Below the pieces are notes generated by a model. The model did no database searches and had not been told where the DNA came from. It saw nothing but the letters and a program-made list of their open reading frames with translations. A DNA stretch of 64,000 bases from Pythium myriotylum (Eukaryota > Oomycota > Peronosporomycetes > Pythiales > Pythiaceae). Positions within the stretch are counted from its first letter, which is position 1. Every line of letters starts with the position of its first letter. The translations under genes and the position numbers were made by a program. Where the stretch lies: positions 744,001 to 808,000 of the forward strand of contig JALJCQ010000031.1 of the NCBI GenBank assembly GCA_023091665.1, given 5' to 3'. Shown one piece after another: positions 1 to 11,153 of the stretch.

Positions 1-3000
1 CCAGCATCGAAAGAGCCGCCGCCACTTTCATGTATGTTATAGGAAGTCGAGATATGATCCGAGATCCTCTCCTCCGAAACGCCGGCTTATCTCTCACTAC
101 GTTCCCCAAAATAGCCACGTTGAGCACTGCGTCCTTGAACCGAAATCTCTGACGTGCAGTACTTGTGTGCCCTGGATGTGGATTCGGCCCACCATTGTCG
201 TGGCAGTGCAAATGCGATAGCCACTCACCACCCAACGGTAAGTATACGTACTGAAAATATGACATGTACATTTTTGCCACCCTAATATAGGCTCGTGTGT
301 TATATGTGACTGTGCGCTGAAGAAGCACTATTTGGTATCGCTCTTTCCAAAATGGTCGGAGGTCTTTTCCGAACACATACAGGCTCAACTTTCATCGAAG
401 CCGAGCGTAATCCACTGTACGCCAGAACGCCACTGGATTTGCATTAACCAACGATGTCTTCCCGCGTTCGTTCTATTGCGCGCTGTTGGTTCACAATACG
501 AATCTCATGCCCAAGCAGAGTACAAGCTTCTGGTAGATGCCATGAAGGACACCAACGGCCGTCGGTTCTGAGCTTGTTCACGTCGCCACCACCCCCTGCA
601 CGTATGATCGGGTGGGGTGAATGTCAGGAAATAGACGCTAAACTGGAGAACGCGCCGATACCCCGCCAAGGATCCGATCAGAAAACCTCCGGGTCGTGTG
701 GCAAGTTCTACACAAAACCACCTGTGCGGGGCGCCAGGTTGTGGAACGGAAAGTCCCAACAAAACATTCTGCCGCGGGCAGCCTTGGTATCACTACCATC
801 GCGTTGCGTTTCTGAGTATCCATAATTAAACCACGCGCAAATCGCGTGGCTGATGGACTTGGTGTCGCCACACTTGGCAGTATCAACGTCTCAACAATCT
901 TCAGTAACAATTCCAAGGTGTTGTTAACAAGGTATCCGGTCACGTAATTGGCCGACTTCTCGCCATTGTTTCGCCACATGTGAGTGTCTGGCAAATACGA
1001 CAGATAGTTGGTTCCGAGACCCACTTTCACGTCGGTCGAAGGCCTCCCGGATCCAATAACCATCAAGCGTTCTCTGCTCACAGGATGCAATGCTGGCCGC
1101 ATGTACTTGCTCTTGCTTGTCGTTTTCTCAAGCGAAAAAATCCGAAATAAATCTCGATAAGGTAGGGGATAGTCTGGTTAGATTAACTGTGATACCGGGG
1201 TCGCCAGTTTCTTCACCGCGTGCGCGCTCCTCTGGCCGAGCGCGTCTCACGTGGTTTTGCCCCCCCCCCCAGCGATCGATATCGATCGTTTGTGCGTTCA
1301 AGTACCATACAACAAAGATTGGGGGCGTCAACAGATCGAATCGCTACACTTCCAGCCTCCAGATGACCGCTCTTGCGTGAGCGAGGGAGTTGGCGTATGG
1401 GACGAGCTCACATGTCTCTCATCCTCTCGTCAATGAGTCATCACGAGCCGTTTCATTGTCATTTATCCTCCTCGTGGCGGTCACAGTCACGACGGATACG
1501 CCACCTGTAAGGTATTGCAGTTGGCTGGTCTGAGCAAGTGCCTTCGAATGACCGTAAGATCTTTGTTTGGCGCTACAGCCCAATAACGAAATCGAAATCA
1601 CTTACCCAGGATGATGCCTTCTGTTTCACCATTACAAATGTTGAGGTAGTCATCCACTGCATCGCATACGGCTGCCCAGTACATGGAGGGACGCATCATC
1701 TACTTGATAAATAAATTAAATTACACTTCATGGGGGATGCCTCTCGAATGCCCAGTACTTACAGAGTCTTTCTCAAACGCTTGGGGGCCTTGTGGAATTA
1801 GCATTTTAATTCTTTGTCCTTTTTCGTCTTGAGCGTTTTGTCTTGTGCAGCGACACATCTACTTGAGACTCGCGACATCATGACGGGCACTATTAGTGGT
1901 GGTCTGCAAACAATACGAACACGACACAAAAATTGGCTCATACACAGGCTCTTCCACAATCATGCGTCTTCCATCCGTGCGCACGTAGTTACTCAATCAA
2001 CCATCTCAAGTTTGATGTCCTCTAGTGGTTCTCGCAAGCTCCCCCGAGTGTACTTCTCTGGGTGATGTATCATACGGCAGCACTTCCCATCACAACAACC
2101 ACACCAACAGCCAGCTCAAGAATTGGTTTAGGAAGTGTAAGAAAGGCGTCGACGAAAATGGCAGGGTGGCTGGATACCTTTAATCTCTGATCAAATCCGC
2201 GCGATGATGCAGAAATGGCGATGGCTTCGAGAGGAAGTGTGTAGAATGTAAATGATGACGAGGAAATGGCCAATGTCATACGTTTTACACATCACCTGTT
2301 GGTGAAGCTATTAGGTCGCAGTACACCAGTACGAGCAATAAGTTCACGGCCTACAACTACCAAAGGAAAATCAAGTCATTGTCAATCAAACATACATGAC
2401 CATGCCATCAAGCTCCGTGACTGGACGTGCAAGCGCGTGTGTGCAAAAGCGTGCGCCTTTCGTGCAGACATTCTACGGTCTGGCGCAAGAGCCAACCTAT
2501 GATTTTGATGAAGGCTATCGACTTCCAGTATGTACATATTCGGCCATGCCATATCTGTGATAGCGAATTAACCCTTTCGCAATCAACCGTGTAAATTTTA
2601 CAATTCCGAGAGTTTCTCATAAGCCAGTGTGATTGAATCGCTCAGAACGTGTAAATTTTACACGTTTTACAAAACCCGTCATTGAAGCTTCGCAAAAACC
2701 TCAACAAAACCTCAAAACCTTCCAAGGTTAAATAACAATAACCTCGAAACTTATTTGCAATTTTGCGAGGTTTTATTACAAAAGGCGGTAGGTTTGCGGG
2801 AAACTTCACCTGTCGCGGTTCCAGAACATGTAAATTTTACACAATCTGGAAATTTTGACTTGATTAAAGTATCCATACAATCCCTGTTTGCACGGAGGTG
2901 ATTGCAAAAATCTTAACTGATTTTTCGAGTTGTTAAGGGGGAAGCGCTCATTTACGTCACAACCACCTGTCAATATTTTCAGTTCAACCTGTGGTATAGC

Positions 3001-3030
3001 GGCCGAGAATTTTAGGGCACTAGACCGAGG
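1..3030. other. No confident gene; decayed intergenic sequence
   Basis: I find no recognisable protein here. Open frames exist, for example 638-1102 on the minus strand (154 codons) and 332-571 on the plus strand, but none shows a family motif, most lack a convincing ATG context, and they overlap each other. The stretch 2580-2850 is AT-rich and holds three copies of a short palindrome listed separately. A C-run is present near 1260-1270. The region may be decayed transposon or gene sequence, but nothing identifies it. Confidence 0.5.
2590..2841. repeat. Three copies of palindrome TGTAAATTTTACA
   Basis: The 13-bp palindrome TGTAAATTTTACA occurs exactly at 2590-2602, 2650-2662 and 2829-2841. 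The middle copy extends to CGTGTAAATTTTACACG. A recognition site for a dimeric DNA-binding protein, or the remains of a small repeat, would fit. No gene is recognised within 1 kb. Confidence 0.6.
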
Positions 3031-4036
3031 TGATAGGCAGAGACTCTGGGTAGTACCGTAGGAGGCTCCACACTAACCCATACTATTACTATACTCGGTA
3101 TCAGCCGCCGGTATTACCGGCGGAACCGATACTGAGACGGTTGTGCCATCCCATATGGGAGCCGATTGGCTAAAATGGGAGCCGATTGCGTAGCCGAAAG
3201 CCGCAGTCATCACCTGAATACAAGGGGGATGATCGACAGGATACTGGCTGAATCGGCAGAAACAGGGTATGTATTCAGCAGTAGCAATGGGTGACGAGCC
3301 GGTACGAACTTAGGGCAGCCGAACTTAGCGTAGGGGTACTTAGATCAGCTGATGAGACCAAGGTAATAGACTTCCACTTTCACCGCCAAGCCGGCAAGCA
3401 AGCCGCTTAGCCTTGGCAAGGAACGTCGCATCAAGGCTCGCCGTCACCAACAGGAGATGACGTTAAAGAAGACCCCGGCTGAACCTGGCTATTGCTGTCA
3501 GGGGAAGCCGACGACTCTCAAGCGGCCGACTTGAAGCGCTGGAGCAAGACTGCCAGCGGCGTCGGCTGCACCAAGGACAAGGACGCTCGTGTGCGCCCGT
3601 GGGATCGTCTCCCCGCCACAACAAGGCAAGGTCACGGTCTCTGGCGCTGAGCACGAGCAGATCTCACGCCCCAAGGAAGCCGCCGCCGTCTTATCGGCAG
3701 CGCACAAGTACTCCGAGCCCCTGCGTGTTGAGCAGGTGTGTTCCTCGCCCAGCACGACCCCCGGCCCAACGCTGCGAGACGTTCTCCTAGCGGAGCTCAG
3801 CTGGCCGACCCCGGAGGCCTCACGACCCTCTGGTTTCCCCTCCCCCGACTTCGGTACCAGAGCGCCCACGGTTCACCCCCACAGCGACTTTCGTGGGGTG
3901 TAACGTCTGTTGGTAGCTCACTAGCACCAAGAACCCAAGGCCTGTTGGCGAGTGGTCAGCTGTCACAAGCAGTCGCTGTGCAGCGATTGCTGACCAAGCA
4001 GTCGCTGTGCAGTGATTGCTGACCCACTCTACCACA
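3031..4036 (+). repeat. 5' LTR (about 1 kb) of a gypsy-like element
   Basis: The segment begins TGATAGGCAG and ends CTCTACCACA, so it has the TG...CA ends of an LTR. The same sequence returns in reverse orientation at 14770-17310, where it is split by an insertion. Comparing the two copies fixes both ends. This copy is about 32 bp longer because a short repeat near its 3' end (about 3965-4010) is present one extra time. A gag-like reading frame starts 10 bases downstream, so this is the 5' LTR. No matching 3' LTR in direct orientation is found in the window. Confidence 0.8.
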
Positions 4037-4045
4037 GTGGTGCGT

Positions 4046-6252
4046 ATGCCAGGAGCTAGTGGCTACATGGCATCGAAGTCGAAGAGACCGCCAAGGTCGA
4101 AGTCACCTGTCCAAGCGGCCGCAGGTGACTTAGACTCGAAACGAGCTAGGCCGCAACCGAGTTCTGCTGGAGGGCCCCCAGCTGAACACGGTGACCAAGA
4201 ACATGTCGATCTCGAAGGGCCCCCACGCGTGAGCGTGGTCGAAGGACGGTCGACATCGGGTGACTCCATCACCCGCAACCTCCTCCCAGACCTCGACGAA
4301 GAAGCCAAGGACGGCGCCAGCGACGCTGGCTCGGAAGACGTCGACCTGAGTGGCGACATCGCGGAGCTGAACGTCGGCGACGATGCGACGGCTCCGGCGA
4401 CCCCGATCACCCGTGCCGTCAACTCGGTGCCGGTGAAGATGGATCCCACCAGGCCAACAGCCGTGCCGGCACGGATGATCGAGGTGATCATGTCGAAGCA
4501 CGATGGTCTCAAGCACTTCCAGGTGACCCGAGTCAGCGCCGCTGCCGATGTCCGCGACCCTGGCTTCGCGTCGATGAAGACTCAGCAGCAGGTGTTGCAC
4601 GGCATCATCGGTGTCTTCAACACCGCCGGGTACAGCGTGACCATCTTGGACAACGCCAAGATCCTCGCGACACGGCGCGACAAGCTGATCGCGGGCGCTC
4701 AGGCGATCTTCGAGCTGTTCCTGCGCCACCAGTCCCAGCGCAAGCTCGAGCAAGCCATCGGTGCGAACCGTGGCGGGCTCATGGATGCTGAATCGCTGCA
4801 GAAGATCGCGGAGCAGGTCATCGGACGCTCCAGGGAAGAAGTCAAGCAGATGGAAGAAGAGATCATGCTGAAGGACAAGATGCTCAAGGATCTCGAGAAC
4901 TACCTGCAAGACTTCGCCGACAGGGTCGCATCAGGCGAGCTGACCGCTGCTCAACTTGCGTCAGTGTCGACTGCGGCCGCGCCGACCGTCGCCAGTGCCG
5001 AGGCGAAGCCGACGGTCAAGCCAGAGCCGAAGGTCAAGGCCGAGAAGCCGACTCCAGTCGCTAAGTCGCCGGCAGCCTGGTCTTCGACCGACTACTTGGC
5101 CGACATCTACGACGAGTGCGTCGCGCCAGGCGTTAGCGCCATGACTCGCCTGCGGCAGTCGGCCTGTGCCGATCTGAAGTCGTTCGACGGCAAGTCTCGC
5201 GACGAATATCGCGGCAAGGCCTTCATCAGTTCGGGTTCCGCCAAGACGAGATGACCGATGGCCAATGCTGCTTGAAGTTCCCCGAGCTGCTCACCGGCGC
5301 GTCGAAGATCTGGTACAAGCAGCTGAAGAAATAGACGCGAGCGAACTGGTCGCTGCTTCAAGTCGGGTTCGAGCGCGAGTACTGCGGTGAGACGATCACG
5401 GCTCACCAGCGCTACTACGAGCTGCGCCGGAAGCCGAACGAAGAGCACCTCGACTACCTGTACCGACTCAACGTCCAAGCCATCAAAGCTGGCATCGACT
5501 ATGAAGGTGCTGCGGCATCCTTCCACGTGACTCACTTCCTCGACACGTGTGAAGACGCCGAGCTCGCACGCCAATTCGGTCTGGCCAAGCCGACGACGGA
5601 GGAGCAGCTTCGTCAAGCGTTGAAGGAGCTGCTGCGAGAACCAGCGGTCGAGGCGCGATGAGTCAGCCAAGTTGCGTGCGGACAAGCGCGACAGCAAACC
5701 GAAGCCGTTCATCGCCGGTTCCAAGCAGCGGCCGATCGCCGTCAACGCGTTGGCGAAGCTGCTCGGGTCCTCGAGTCGAGCTGCCAAAGTCGACCTGTCA
5801 AGCGTGTCGGAGTCGAGCTCGGATGGCAGCGAGTCAGAAGACAGCGGAGCTGAAGATGGCATAGGGGGCGAAGGCGAAGATGCAGCAGAAGCTGCCGGCT
5901 TGGCGACGATGCTGGCGCCCGAGTCCGTGCAGGCGCTGACCAAGCTCGTCGCCGCCCTTCAAGGTCGTGGCAGGGTGGGAAAGCCAAAGGGTGAGGTGTC
6001 GAAGCCTCAACACCCATGGTCGCACTTCGGCTCGAAGCGCCATCAAGACCGCGATTGTTGGAGCCGTATCACTTGTACGGTCGGCTCGGTCATCCCGCCG
6101 ACTATTGCTACCACCGTTGCAAGGGGTGCGGCAATGTCCACGATTGTGGTGCTTGGCCGCTGGAGGAGCTCGCAAACCACCTCAAGGCGTGGTTAGACCC
6201 GACGAATCACGCTGGCGTCTTGCCGGCGGCCGTCGAAAAGTGGTTAAACTAG
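4046..6252 (+). pseudogene. Gag polyprotein of LTR retrotransposon, frameshifted
   Basis: The first ATG after the LTR opens a 402-codon frame to 5254. It has a basic N-terminus (MASKSKRPPRSK, a likely nuclear signal or nucleic-acid contact), an acidic middle and a charged coiled-coil near residues 260-290. The reading then moves to another frame near 5230, where a retrotransposon capsid pattern is plain: WYKQLKK, stop, TRANWSLLQ, FEREY, then RYYELRRKPNE and YLYRLNVQAIKA. A TAG at 5331-5333 interrupts it. After more frame changes, a Cys/His cluster (CYHRCKGCGNVHDCG) near 6100-6150 marks a nucleocapsid-like knuckle. No protease, reverse transcriptase or integrase follows, so the element is either a gag-only derivative or is truncated. 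Known: such Gag proteins package retrotransposon RNA. Inferred: this copy is non-functional. Confidence 0.75.
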
Positions 6253-7365
6253 GCCACCCGCTAGTTTGGTGACTGGTACGCGCCGGGCGGCAACACGAGG
6301 TCGCAGTGTATGCGTTCGTAACCGGTAGACAGCTACAACGTAACAAACGAATACACTCGATTCTTGACCAACCACTTGAGTTCGAATGTCATGCTTTTAT
6401 TCAACGGCTTACTCTACACCCTGGTGAGCGGCGTGGGTACTGGCGGTTCTACAACCAGAAGTCTCGTCTGTGATGAAGCGCACTGCCTTTTCGCTCTTTT
6501 CGCTAGCTTCTGGAGCTGGAAAAGGGGGTAGACCTAGCGTGTATATGGGAAATGCATGCAGGCGAACTTAGGCCCGTTGTGAAAACCCAAGTTCTGGCTT
6601 CGTACCTCACGTTATGTATCCCTTGACCGGTTCTTTTGACCTTTGAAGTATGGGGAAATACGCCCACTTGGAGTATTCCACCAACCCAAGACGGCTCAAT
6701 CAGCTCTGGGTAACGACGAGGACTAGTCTTTTGAAATGCAAATACAAACGACACACTTAGACCCAGGGCGGAAGACTAACTTTGATCCGCTGAGTCTCGC
6801 CTGGGACGGAGGACGACCTCGATCCGCCAGGACACTGGAGATCCCCTCTGGGATCTGGGAAATTCTCTCTCAACCAAATGGAGTGTATTACTTTAACTGG
6901 GGAACTACGAGCAGTTCCCAGCTATCGCAACACAAGATTACGGAGTGCTCCAGGTCTCTAGTGCAAACTAGTACCCTTTGCAGGTGCCTCAAGGGATGGA
7001 GAGGGGTTGGCTCCTCTCCTCACTCGCAAATACACCAATACCCACGCACCAGCAGCCAGACAAACGCGCACACAGTCCACTAGGGCAAATCCGACACACG
7101 CAGGCTTACCTTGTGGTGTAGACGCTGAGTCCTCCCGCGGTTCGACGGAGGAGACTTGGGGAGTTGAGAACAAAAAGCGAAGTCTTTTGAATAGAGGGTA
7201 ATGCCCCAAGGGGAACCAGAAACTGGCTCCCTGAACCCTACCTACTTAACTACCAGATCTGATAAGAACCCTATTCTGTGTGGTCTAAGTGGAAATTGCA
7301 CAATCCGAACTGGGAAAACCGGCAGAAACCGGTTTCCGGAACGGATGAATCTGGTCAACATCCGG

Positions 7366-7409
7366 AGTGGGTGATTTTCGGTCTGGTTCGAGACCGAAAA
7401 TCACCCACT
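7366..7409. repeat. Perfect 19-bp inverted repeat, 6-nt loop
   Basis: The left arm AGTGGGTGATTTTCGGTCT (7366-7384) and the right arm (7391-7409) are exact reverse complements around the loop GGTTCG. The arm would form a stable hairpin in RNA or single-stranded DNA. There is no gene nearby that it would obviously control. Confidence 0.85.
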
Positions 7410-7604
7410 GGGAAGGTCCAGTGGATGAACCCAGATCCTGGCACACTGTGCCAGACTGGAAAGGTGGGTGAGTTGCTAGTACAGTGTACGAGGCTACTGC
7501 CACCTACTAATTCTTGTCATTTAATTTCCTAGCCAACTAATCCAGCTCCGTGCCAACTCCCACAACCTGGGACCAGGCAGCGAGAGATGCGGGCACTTCG
7601 TCTC

Positions 7605-7697
7605 AGTGAACCCTCCCTCAACCACAGAGGGAATTCGTCCATTCCCGATGGAGAGTGAACCCTCCCTCAACAACAGAGGGAATTCGTCCATTCCCGA
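7605..7697. repeat. 44-bp direct tandem repeat, two units
   Basis: Units 7605-7648 and 7654-7697 are identical except for one base (AACCACAG versus AACAACAG) and are separated by 5 bp. Each starts AGTGAACCCTCCCTCAAC and ends CATTCCCGA. Confidence 0.85.
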
Positions 7698-7910
7698 ACA
7701 AAGCCCAAACTTTCGGGAAACATCTAACTTGAAGTTCATTAAAAAAACAGAATAAAGAGTGTTCGCTCAGATGAGCGAGTGCCCGAATGTTTCAGTTCGC
7801 CGATTGGTGCGTTCAAGGGATGAGGATATATTGTGGGACTGCGCACCGAATGGAATGAAGAAAACATCGTGTTCATTCCAAACAAACCATAAGCAAAGTA
7901 ACTGAGTAGA

Positions 7911-8444
7911 ATGGGAGAGATCCGTCACGTGAACAAAGGGGATCGAGCGCGGATACGACGGCGCTACACAATTGAACTGAAGCTCGAAATCATCAACGTC
8001 GTGAGAAACAGCTCGATTGCAGCTGCCCACGGGCGCTTTGGAGTTAGCCGCAGTAGTGTAACTGAATGGAGGAAAGCCGAAACATTTCTCCAGACACTTC
8101 CTCGGACGTCTTTGAGGTCTGCAAGCTCCCTGAACGACGACAGGTCAACGAAGGGCACACCCCCTGCACATGAGTCGTGCAGAGGATCGACTAAAGATGA
8201 ATCAGGTAGCAGAGTGGATTTGATGTTTGTGAACAACTCACCAACGATTCTCAATGCTCGTTGCAACGCAGCTGTTGAGACTTCTTCGCGTCACTCGACT
8301 TCAAATTCGCTGATCCGTTCAGATAGCGAGTGTCCTGGAGAGCTTGTGCGTTCTTTGTCCGGAGCAACCCCGAGAGGATACCGTGGAGGACAACAGCTCC
8401 GGTTTGTTGATCGGGTTCCACGGAGACAACGGTGGTTTCACTGA
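7911..8444 (+). CDS. Helix-turn-helix (psq/CENP-B-like) protein or fragment
   Basis: Residues about 13-60 read as a basic helix-turn-helix of the type found at the N-terminus of pogo/CENP-B transposases and oomycete homeodomain-like proteins: YTIELKLEIINVV, then AAAHGRFGVSRSSVTEWRKAE. The remaining 115 residues are low-complexity and unrecognised. A prephenate-dehydratase-like reading frame overlaps its 3' end (from about 8315) in another frame. The ORF may therefore be the N-terminus of a decayed longer gene joined by a frameshift, or a separate transposon remnant. The start used is the ATG at 7911. Basis: the HTH pattern is seen in the sequence; the role is inferred. Confidence 0.45.
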   Translation: MGEIRHVNKGDRARIRRRYTIELKLEIINVVRNSSIAAAHGRFGVSRSSVTEWRKAETFLQTLPRTSLRSASSLNDDRSTKGTPPAHESCRGSTKDESGSRVDLMFVNNSPTILNARCNAAVETSSRHSTSNSLIRSDSECPGELVRSLSGATPRGYRGGQQLRFVDRVPRRQRWFH

Positions 8445-9129
8445 GATTGTCGCTCGTCATTTCTTCGCAAATATGGATTGCAACGCTACGCCGAGAGCAA
8501 ACGTGTGTCAACACACGGGTTACGCTCAAGCCGTTCATATGTTCAAAGCACTAAGCGAGTGTGACATCGACTACGCGGTTGTAGCGACGGATACGTTCTT
8601 CTCACCATCGTTTACGGCGGTCCTAGACAGACGAATTGTGCTTCGGTTGACTGTGGTCGCTGAAGTTATTTCAGAAGAAAGCGTGTGTCCTTGTGGCCTT
8701 CCAGGTTCAGAACTTCGCAAAAGCGATTGTGTGATGTCTGACTGAAATTTGCTAGCACGCTGTGAAGAGTATCTTCTGCAAGTGGAGTGTGAGAACAACT
8801 GCAACATCTACCGTCAAGTCGCGTGGGACAGTGGGACAACATTCCACATTCTTCCGTTAGAAGATGATCGTGGAACTCTTGTGCTTTGCAGAAAAGTAGC
8901 AGCGGAAGCACACGATCTTGTCGTGTTACAAGATCGGTTAGCGACAAACGTCAGCTCCAGGAGGTGCATAGTCATAGGCCGCCGTGGCTCGCGTGCATTA
9001 AAGCCAGGATCGTTTCCCACAGACCGCCAAAGTACAGTACTCATTCAGAGTGCGAGCAGAACATCCATCGTCGATATTGTCAACGCTTTCGGGAGCTCGA
9101 GTCTACCAATTGAGCGATTCTGCCTTTAG
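8315..9129 (+). pseudogene. Prephenate dehydratase-like gene, broken
   Basis: One forward frame, interrupted by a TGA at 8743-8745, matches the prephenate/arogenate dehydratase layout in order. It shows an opening GFHGDNGGFTEIVARHFF (family: a Gly-rich start followed by A..), then DIDYAVVATDTFF (family: ADYAVVPIEN), then VMSD, stop, NLLARCEEYL (family: SHPQALAQC..yL), then VLCRKVAAEAHDLVVLQDRL, and RRCIVIGRRG where the family has TRF.vl. An ACT-like beta pattern (STVLIQSASRTSIVDIVNAF) follows. Known: the enzyme makes phenylpyruvate or phenylalanine from prephenate or arogenate, and the TRF threonine is catalytic. Here that motif reads SRR, and the reading frame has no clear start. Inferred: an inactivated relic. 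It could instead be a diverged gene with an unusual structure. Confidence 0.6.
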
Positions 9130-9983
9130 GACAGTGACGGCAGTACTGCAGGGTATGTTAATTCAATTATGGTGTCCCTGTCTCCTTCTTGACCATGACT
9201 GTGGATTTGTTCTAGCACTCGACAGTGGTGTGTAGTGTCATATTGCTTAAGCAACGATGCCGTTGAAGCTACTCTGCGACGTAAACTCACTGTTGCGGCA
9301 TCCCGAGTCTTCAACTTGGGAAACTACAACGTGTTCAATACGAGTCCAGTGCACGACGTGGGAGTTGGCAGAGCTCCTCAATGCGTAAATAATGAGTCAT
9401 GTATTGGCAAGAAATGTGCATAAATCGAGAGGCTACGCATCGAATAGACTGTTCATTCCTCGCTTTGGACGTGAATGGGATCCAAACAGGTTGAGAGTTG
9501 GCATGCTTGGTCATTGAATAGCTTTAATGCCCACGTCTCATCGATGCAAATATTGGCACCGTTACGTGGAATTCCAGTAGTGTATTCATCGGCACCGTAG
9601 AGTGACGCGGTTACGAGGTGGTTGTCTACATCAACCTTGTTTGTACCAATATAGTACAGGTCCATGGTAAGCTGTCACCATGCTCACCCACGTAATAGAG
9701 TAGCGAGGTAATCCATACGCACTGGACACGCATTACCTTGTGCATGGCTTCCTCAGGATCTTTCACCTGGTTGTCGATCAGGTGGATCCTAGCAACAGGA
9801 CCTGAGATGCACGTTTCAAGAGATGTCCACACAACTCTCGCTTCGAACACAAGGTTTGCGGAGATTTTGTTTCCAGTGGAGGCGCGCATCTTTATGTACT
9901 CCTTCAGCGCTGACGCAAGCAAATATGTAAGCGTGCAAATAGATCCATGGATAGACATTAGAGAGGTTTCGAAAACAATTCCG
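9130..9983. other. Unrecognised minus-strand frames
   Basis: Two overlapping minus-strand frames, 9626-9958 (110 codons) and 9453-9665 (70 codons), could be pieces of one protein separated by a frameshift. They contain strings such as EARVVWTSLETCISGPVAR and GANICIDETWALKLFNDQA, but I recognise no family. The Harbinger element starts 25 bp beyond the upstream end, so an older host gene may have been interrupted there. Confidence 0.3.
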
Positions 9984-10060
9984 CACCCGTACCCGCACCA
10001 TATGGATGCGGGTACGGATAATCCATTTTTGGATTTTGGACGAGATCTCGAATCCGCAAG

Positions 10061-11128
10061 ATGGCAAGAATGATGACACCCCTCAATATCGCTGTGCTGG
10101 CCATGCTATGGAAGCGCAAGAAGCGCCGTCTCTTTGCGGAGGTACTGGCGACAATGATTGTTGAGCGGCCGCTCATACCGCAGGAGCGACTCGACTTGAA
10201 CTCCATGTCAGACGCAGACTGCAAGATCGCGTTTCGTTTTGACCGGTCTGGGATTGAGGCATTGACTGTGTTGCTTCGCATTCCAACTGTGATCATTACG
10301 TCAACCGGTGACAAGTGCTTGGCTATGGAGGCTGTCAGTGTGCTTCTCTACCGCCTCACCTATCCCGTTCGCTACGCCTCGATGATCCGTGTGTTTGGAC
10401 GGTCAGTCTCCTCGCTTTGCCGAATTTTTCTCTCGACAATCGAGCTCATATACGACGTGTGGCGCGATCACATATATTTTCCCCAGTCCCTTCTAGCGGA
10501 ACGCTGCGCTCGGTACTCGACGGCCGTCCAAGCCCGTGGCGGGGTCGTCGAAGGCGTTTTTGGATTTTTAGATGGAACTAAGGTGGCGACCTGTCGTATC
10601 TGGCGCCAAAACAACTTACAAAAAGTGATCTACAGTGGGCACAAAAGAATCCATTGCCTCAACTTTCAGTGCTTGACGGCACCAGACGGACTTTGTGTCC
10701 ATTTCTACGGCCCTGTGGAAGGGCGCGTTCACGACTCAACCATGCTTCGGCTTAGTCAGTTGCGCGAGCGCCTCGCTCAGCACGACGACATATTCGCTGG
10801 TCGATTTATATACGGTGATCCTGCCTATGGTATCTGCCGCCACGTCGTGGCGCCGTACAAGGGTGCGTCTCTGACCGAGCAGCAGCAAGCATTTAATCGA
10901 GCGATGAGCAGCGTCCGCGAGGCTGTTGAGTGGTCATTCGGCAGGATGAAAACGCTGTGGGCGGCCATCGACTTCAAGAAACAAAACAAAGTCATGCTAT
11001 CTCCAGTGGGTAAGCTTGTGACGGCAACGATGCTCCTCACCAACTGCCACTGCTGCCATTTCGGTGGCAACCAGATCTCTGAATATTTTGATTTACCTCC
11101 ACCGACCCTAAGTGAATATCTAGCCTAG
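10061..11128 (+). CDS. Harbinger DDE_Tnp_4 transposase
   Basis: This is a 355-residue uninterrupted ORF from ATG 10061. The catalytic triad expected for PIF/Harbinger nucleases is present: D171 in GFLDGTK, D253 in YGDPAYG, and E290 in the VREAVEWSFGR motif. It also has the CLNFQCLTAPDG and PVEGRVHDSTML blocks typical of DDE_Tnp_4. The N-terminal 100 residues are helical and basic. Known: this nuclease cuts element ends with help from the partner Myb-like protein. The length is normal for the family and no stop is seen, so it may still be functional, although its partner is frameshifted. Confidence 0.9.
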   Translation: MARMMTPLNIAVLAMLWKRKKRRLFAEVLATMIVERPLIPQERLDLNSMSDADCKIAFRFDRSGIEALTVLLRIPTVIITSTGDKCLAMEAVSVLLYRLTYPVRYASMIRVFGRSVSSLCRIFLSTIELIYDVWRDHIYFPQSLLAERCARYSTAVQARGGVVEGVFGFLDGTKVATCRIWRQNNLQKVIYSGHKRIHCLNFQCLTAPDGLCVHFYGPVEGRVHDSTMLRLSQLRERLAQHDDIFAGRFIYGDPAYGICRHVVAPYKGASLTEQQQAFNRAMSSVREAVEWSFGRMKTLWAAIDFKKQNKVMLSPVGKLVTATMLLTNCHCCHFGGNQISEYFDLPPPTLSEYLA

Positions 11129-11153
11129 GGCTTATGCATTAACTAGTTTCATT

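Larger units (their letters stand above)
6253..7910. other. Non-coding repeat-like stretch
   Basis: No gene is recognised. Short open frames (for example 6736-7083) show no family motif. The stretch holds a 19-bp perfect hairpin (7366-7409) and a 44-bp tandem duplication (7605-7697), both listed separately. It may be decayed LTR or other transposon sequence downstream of the broken gag. Confidence 0.5.

Noticed and set aside
638..1102. 154-codon minus-strand frame as a gene
   Set aside because: No recognisable family and overlapping alternative frames; kept only as part of the unassigned region.
4063..4909. Long minus-strand frames opposite the gag (4063-4512, 4130-4909, 5107-5943)
   Set aside because: They are GC-rich antisense shadows of the gag frame, have no motifs, and the plus strand shows capsid motifs.
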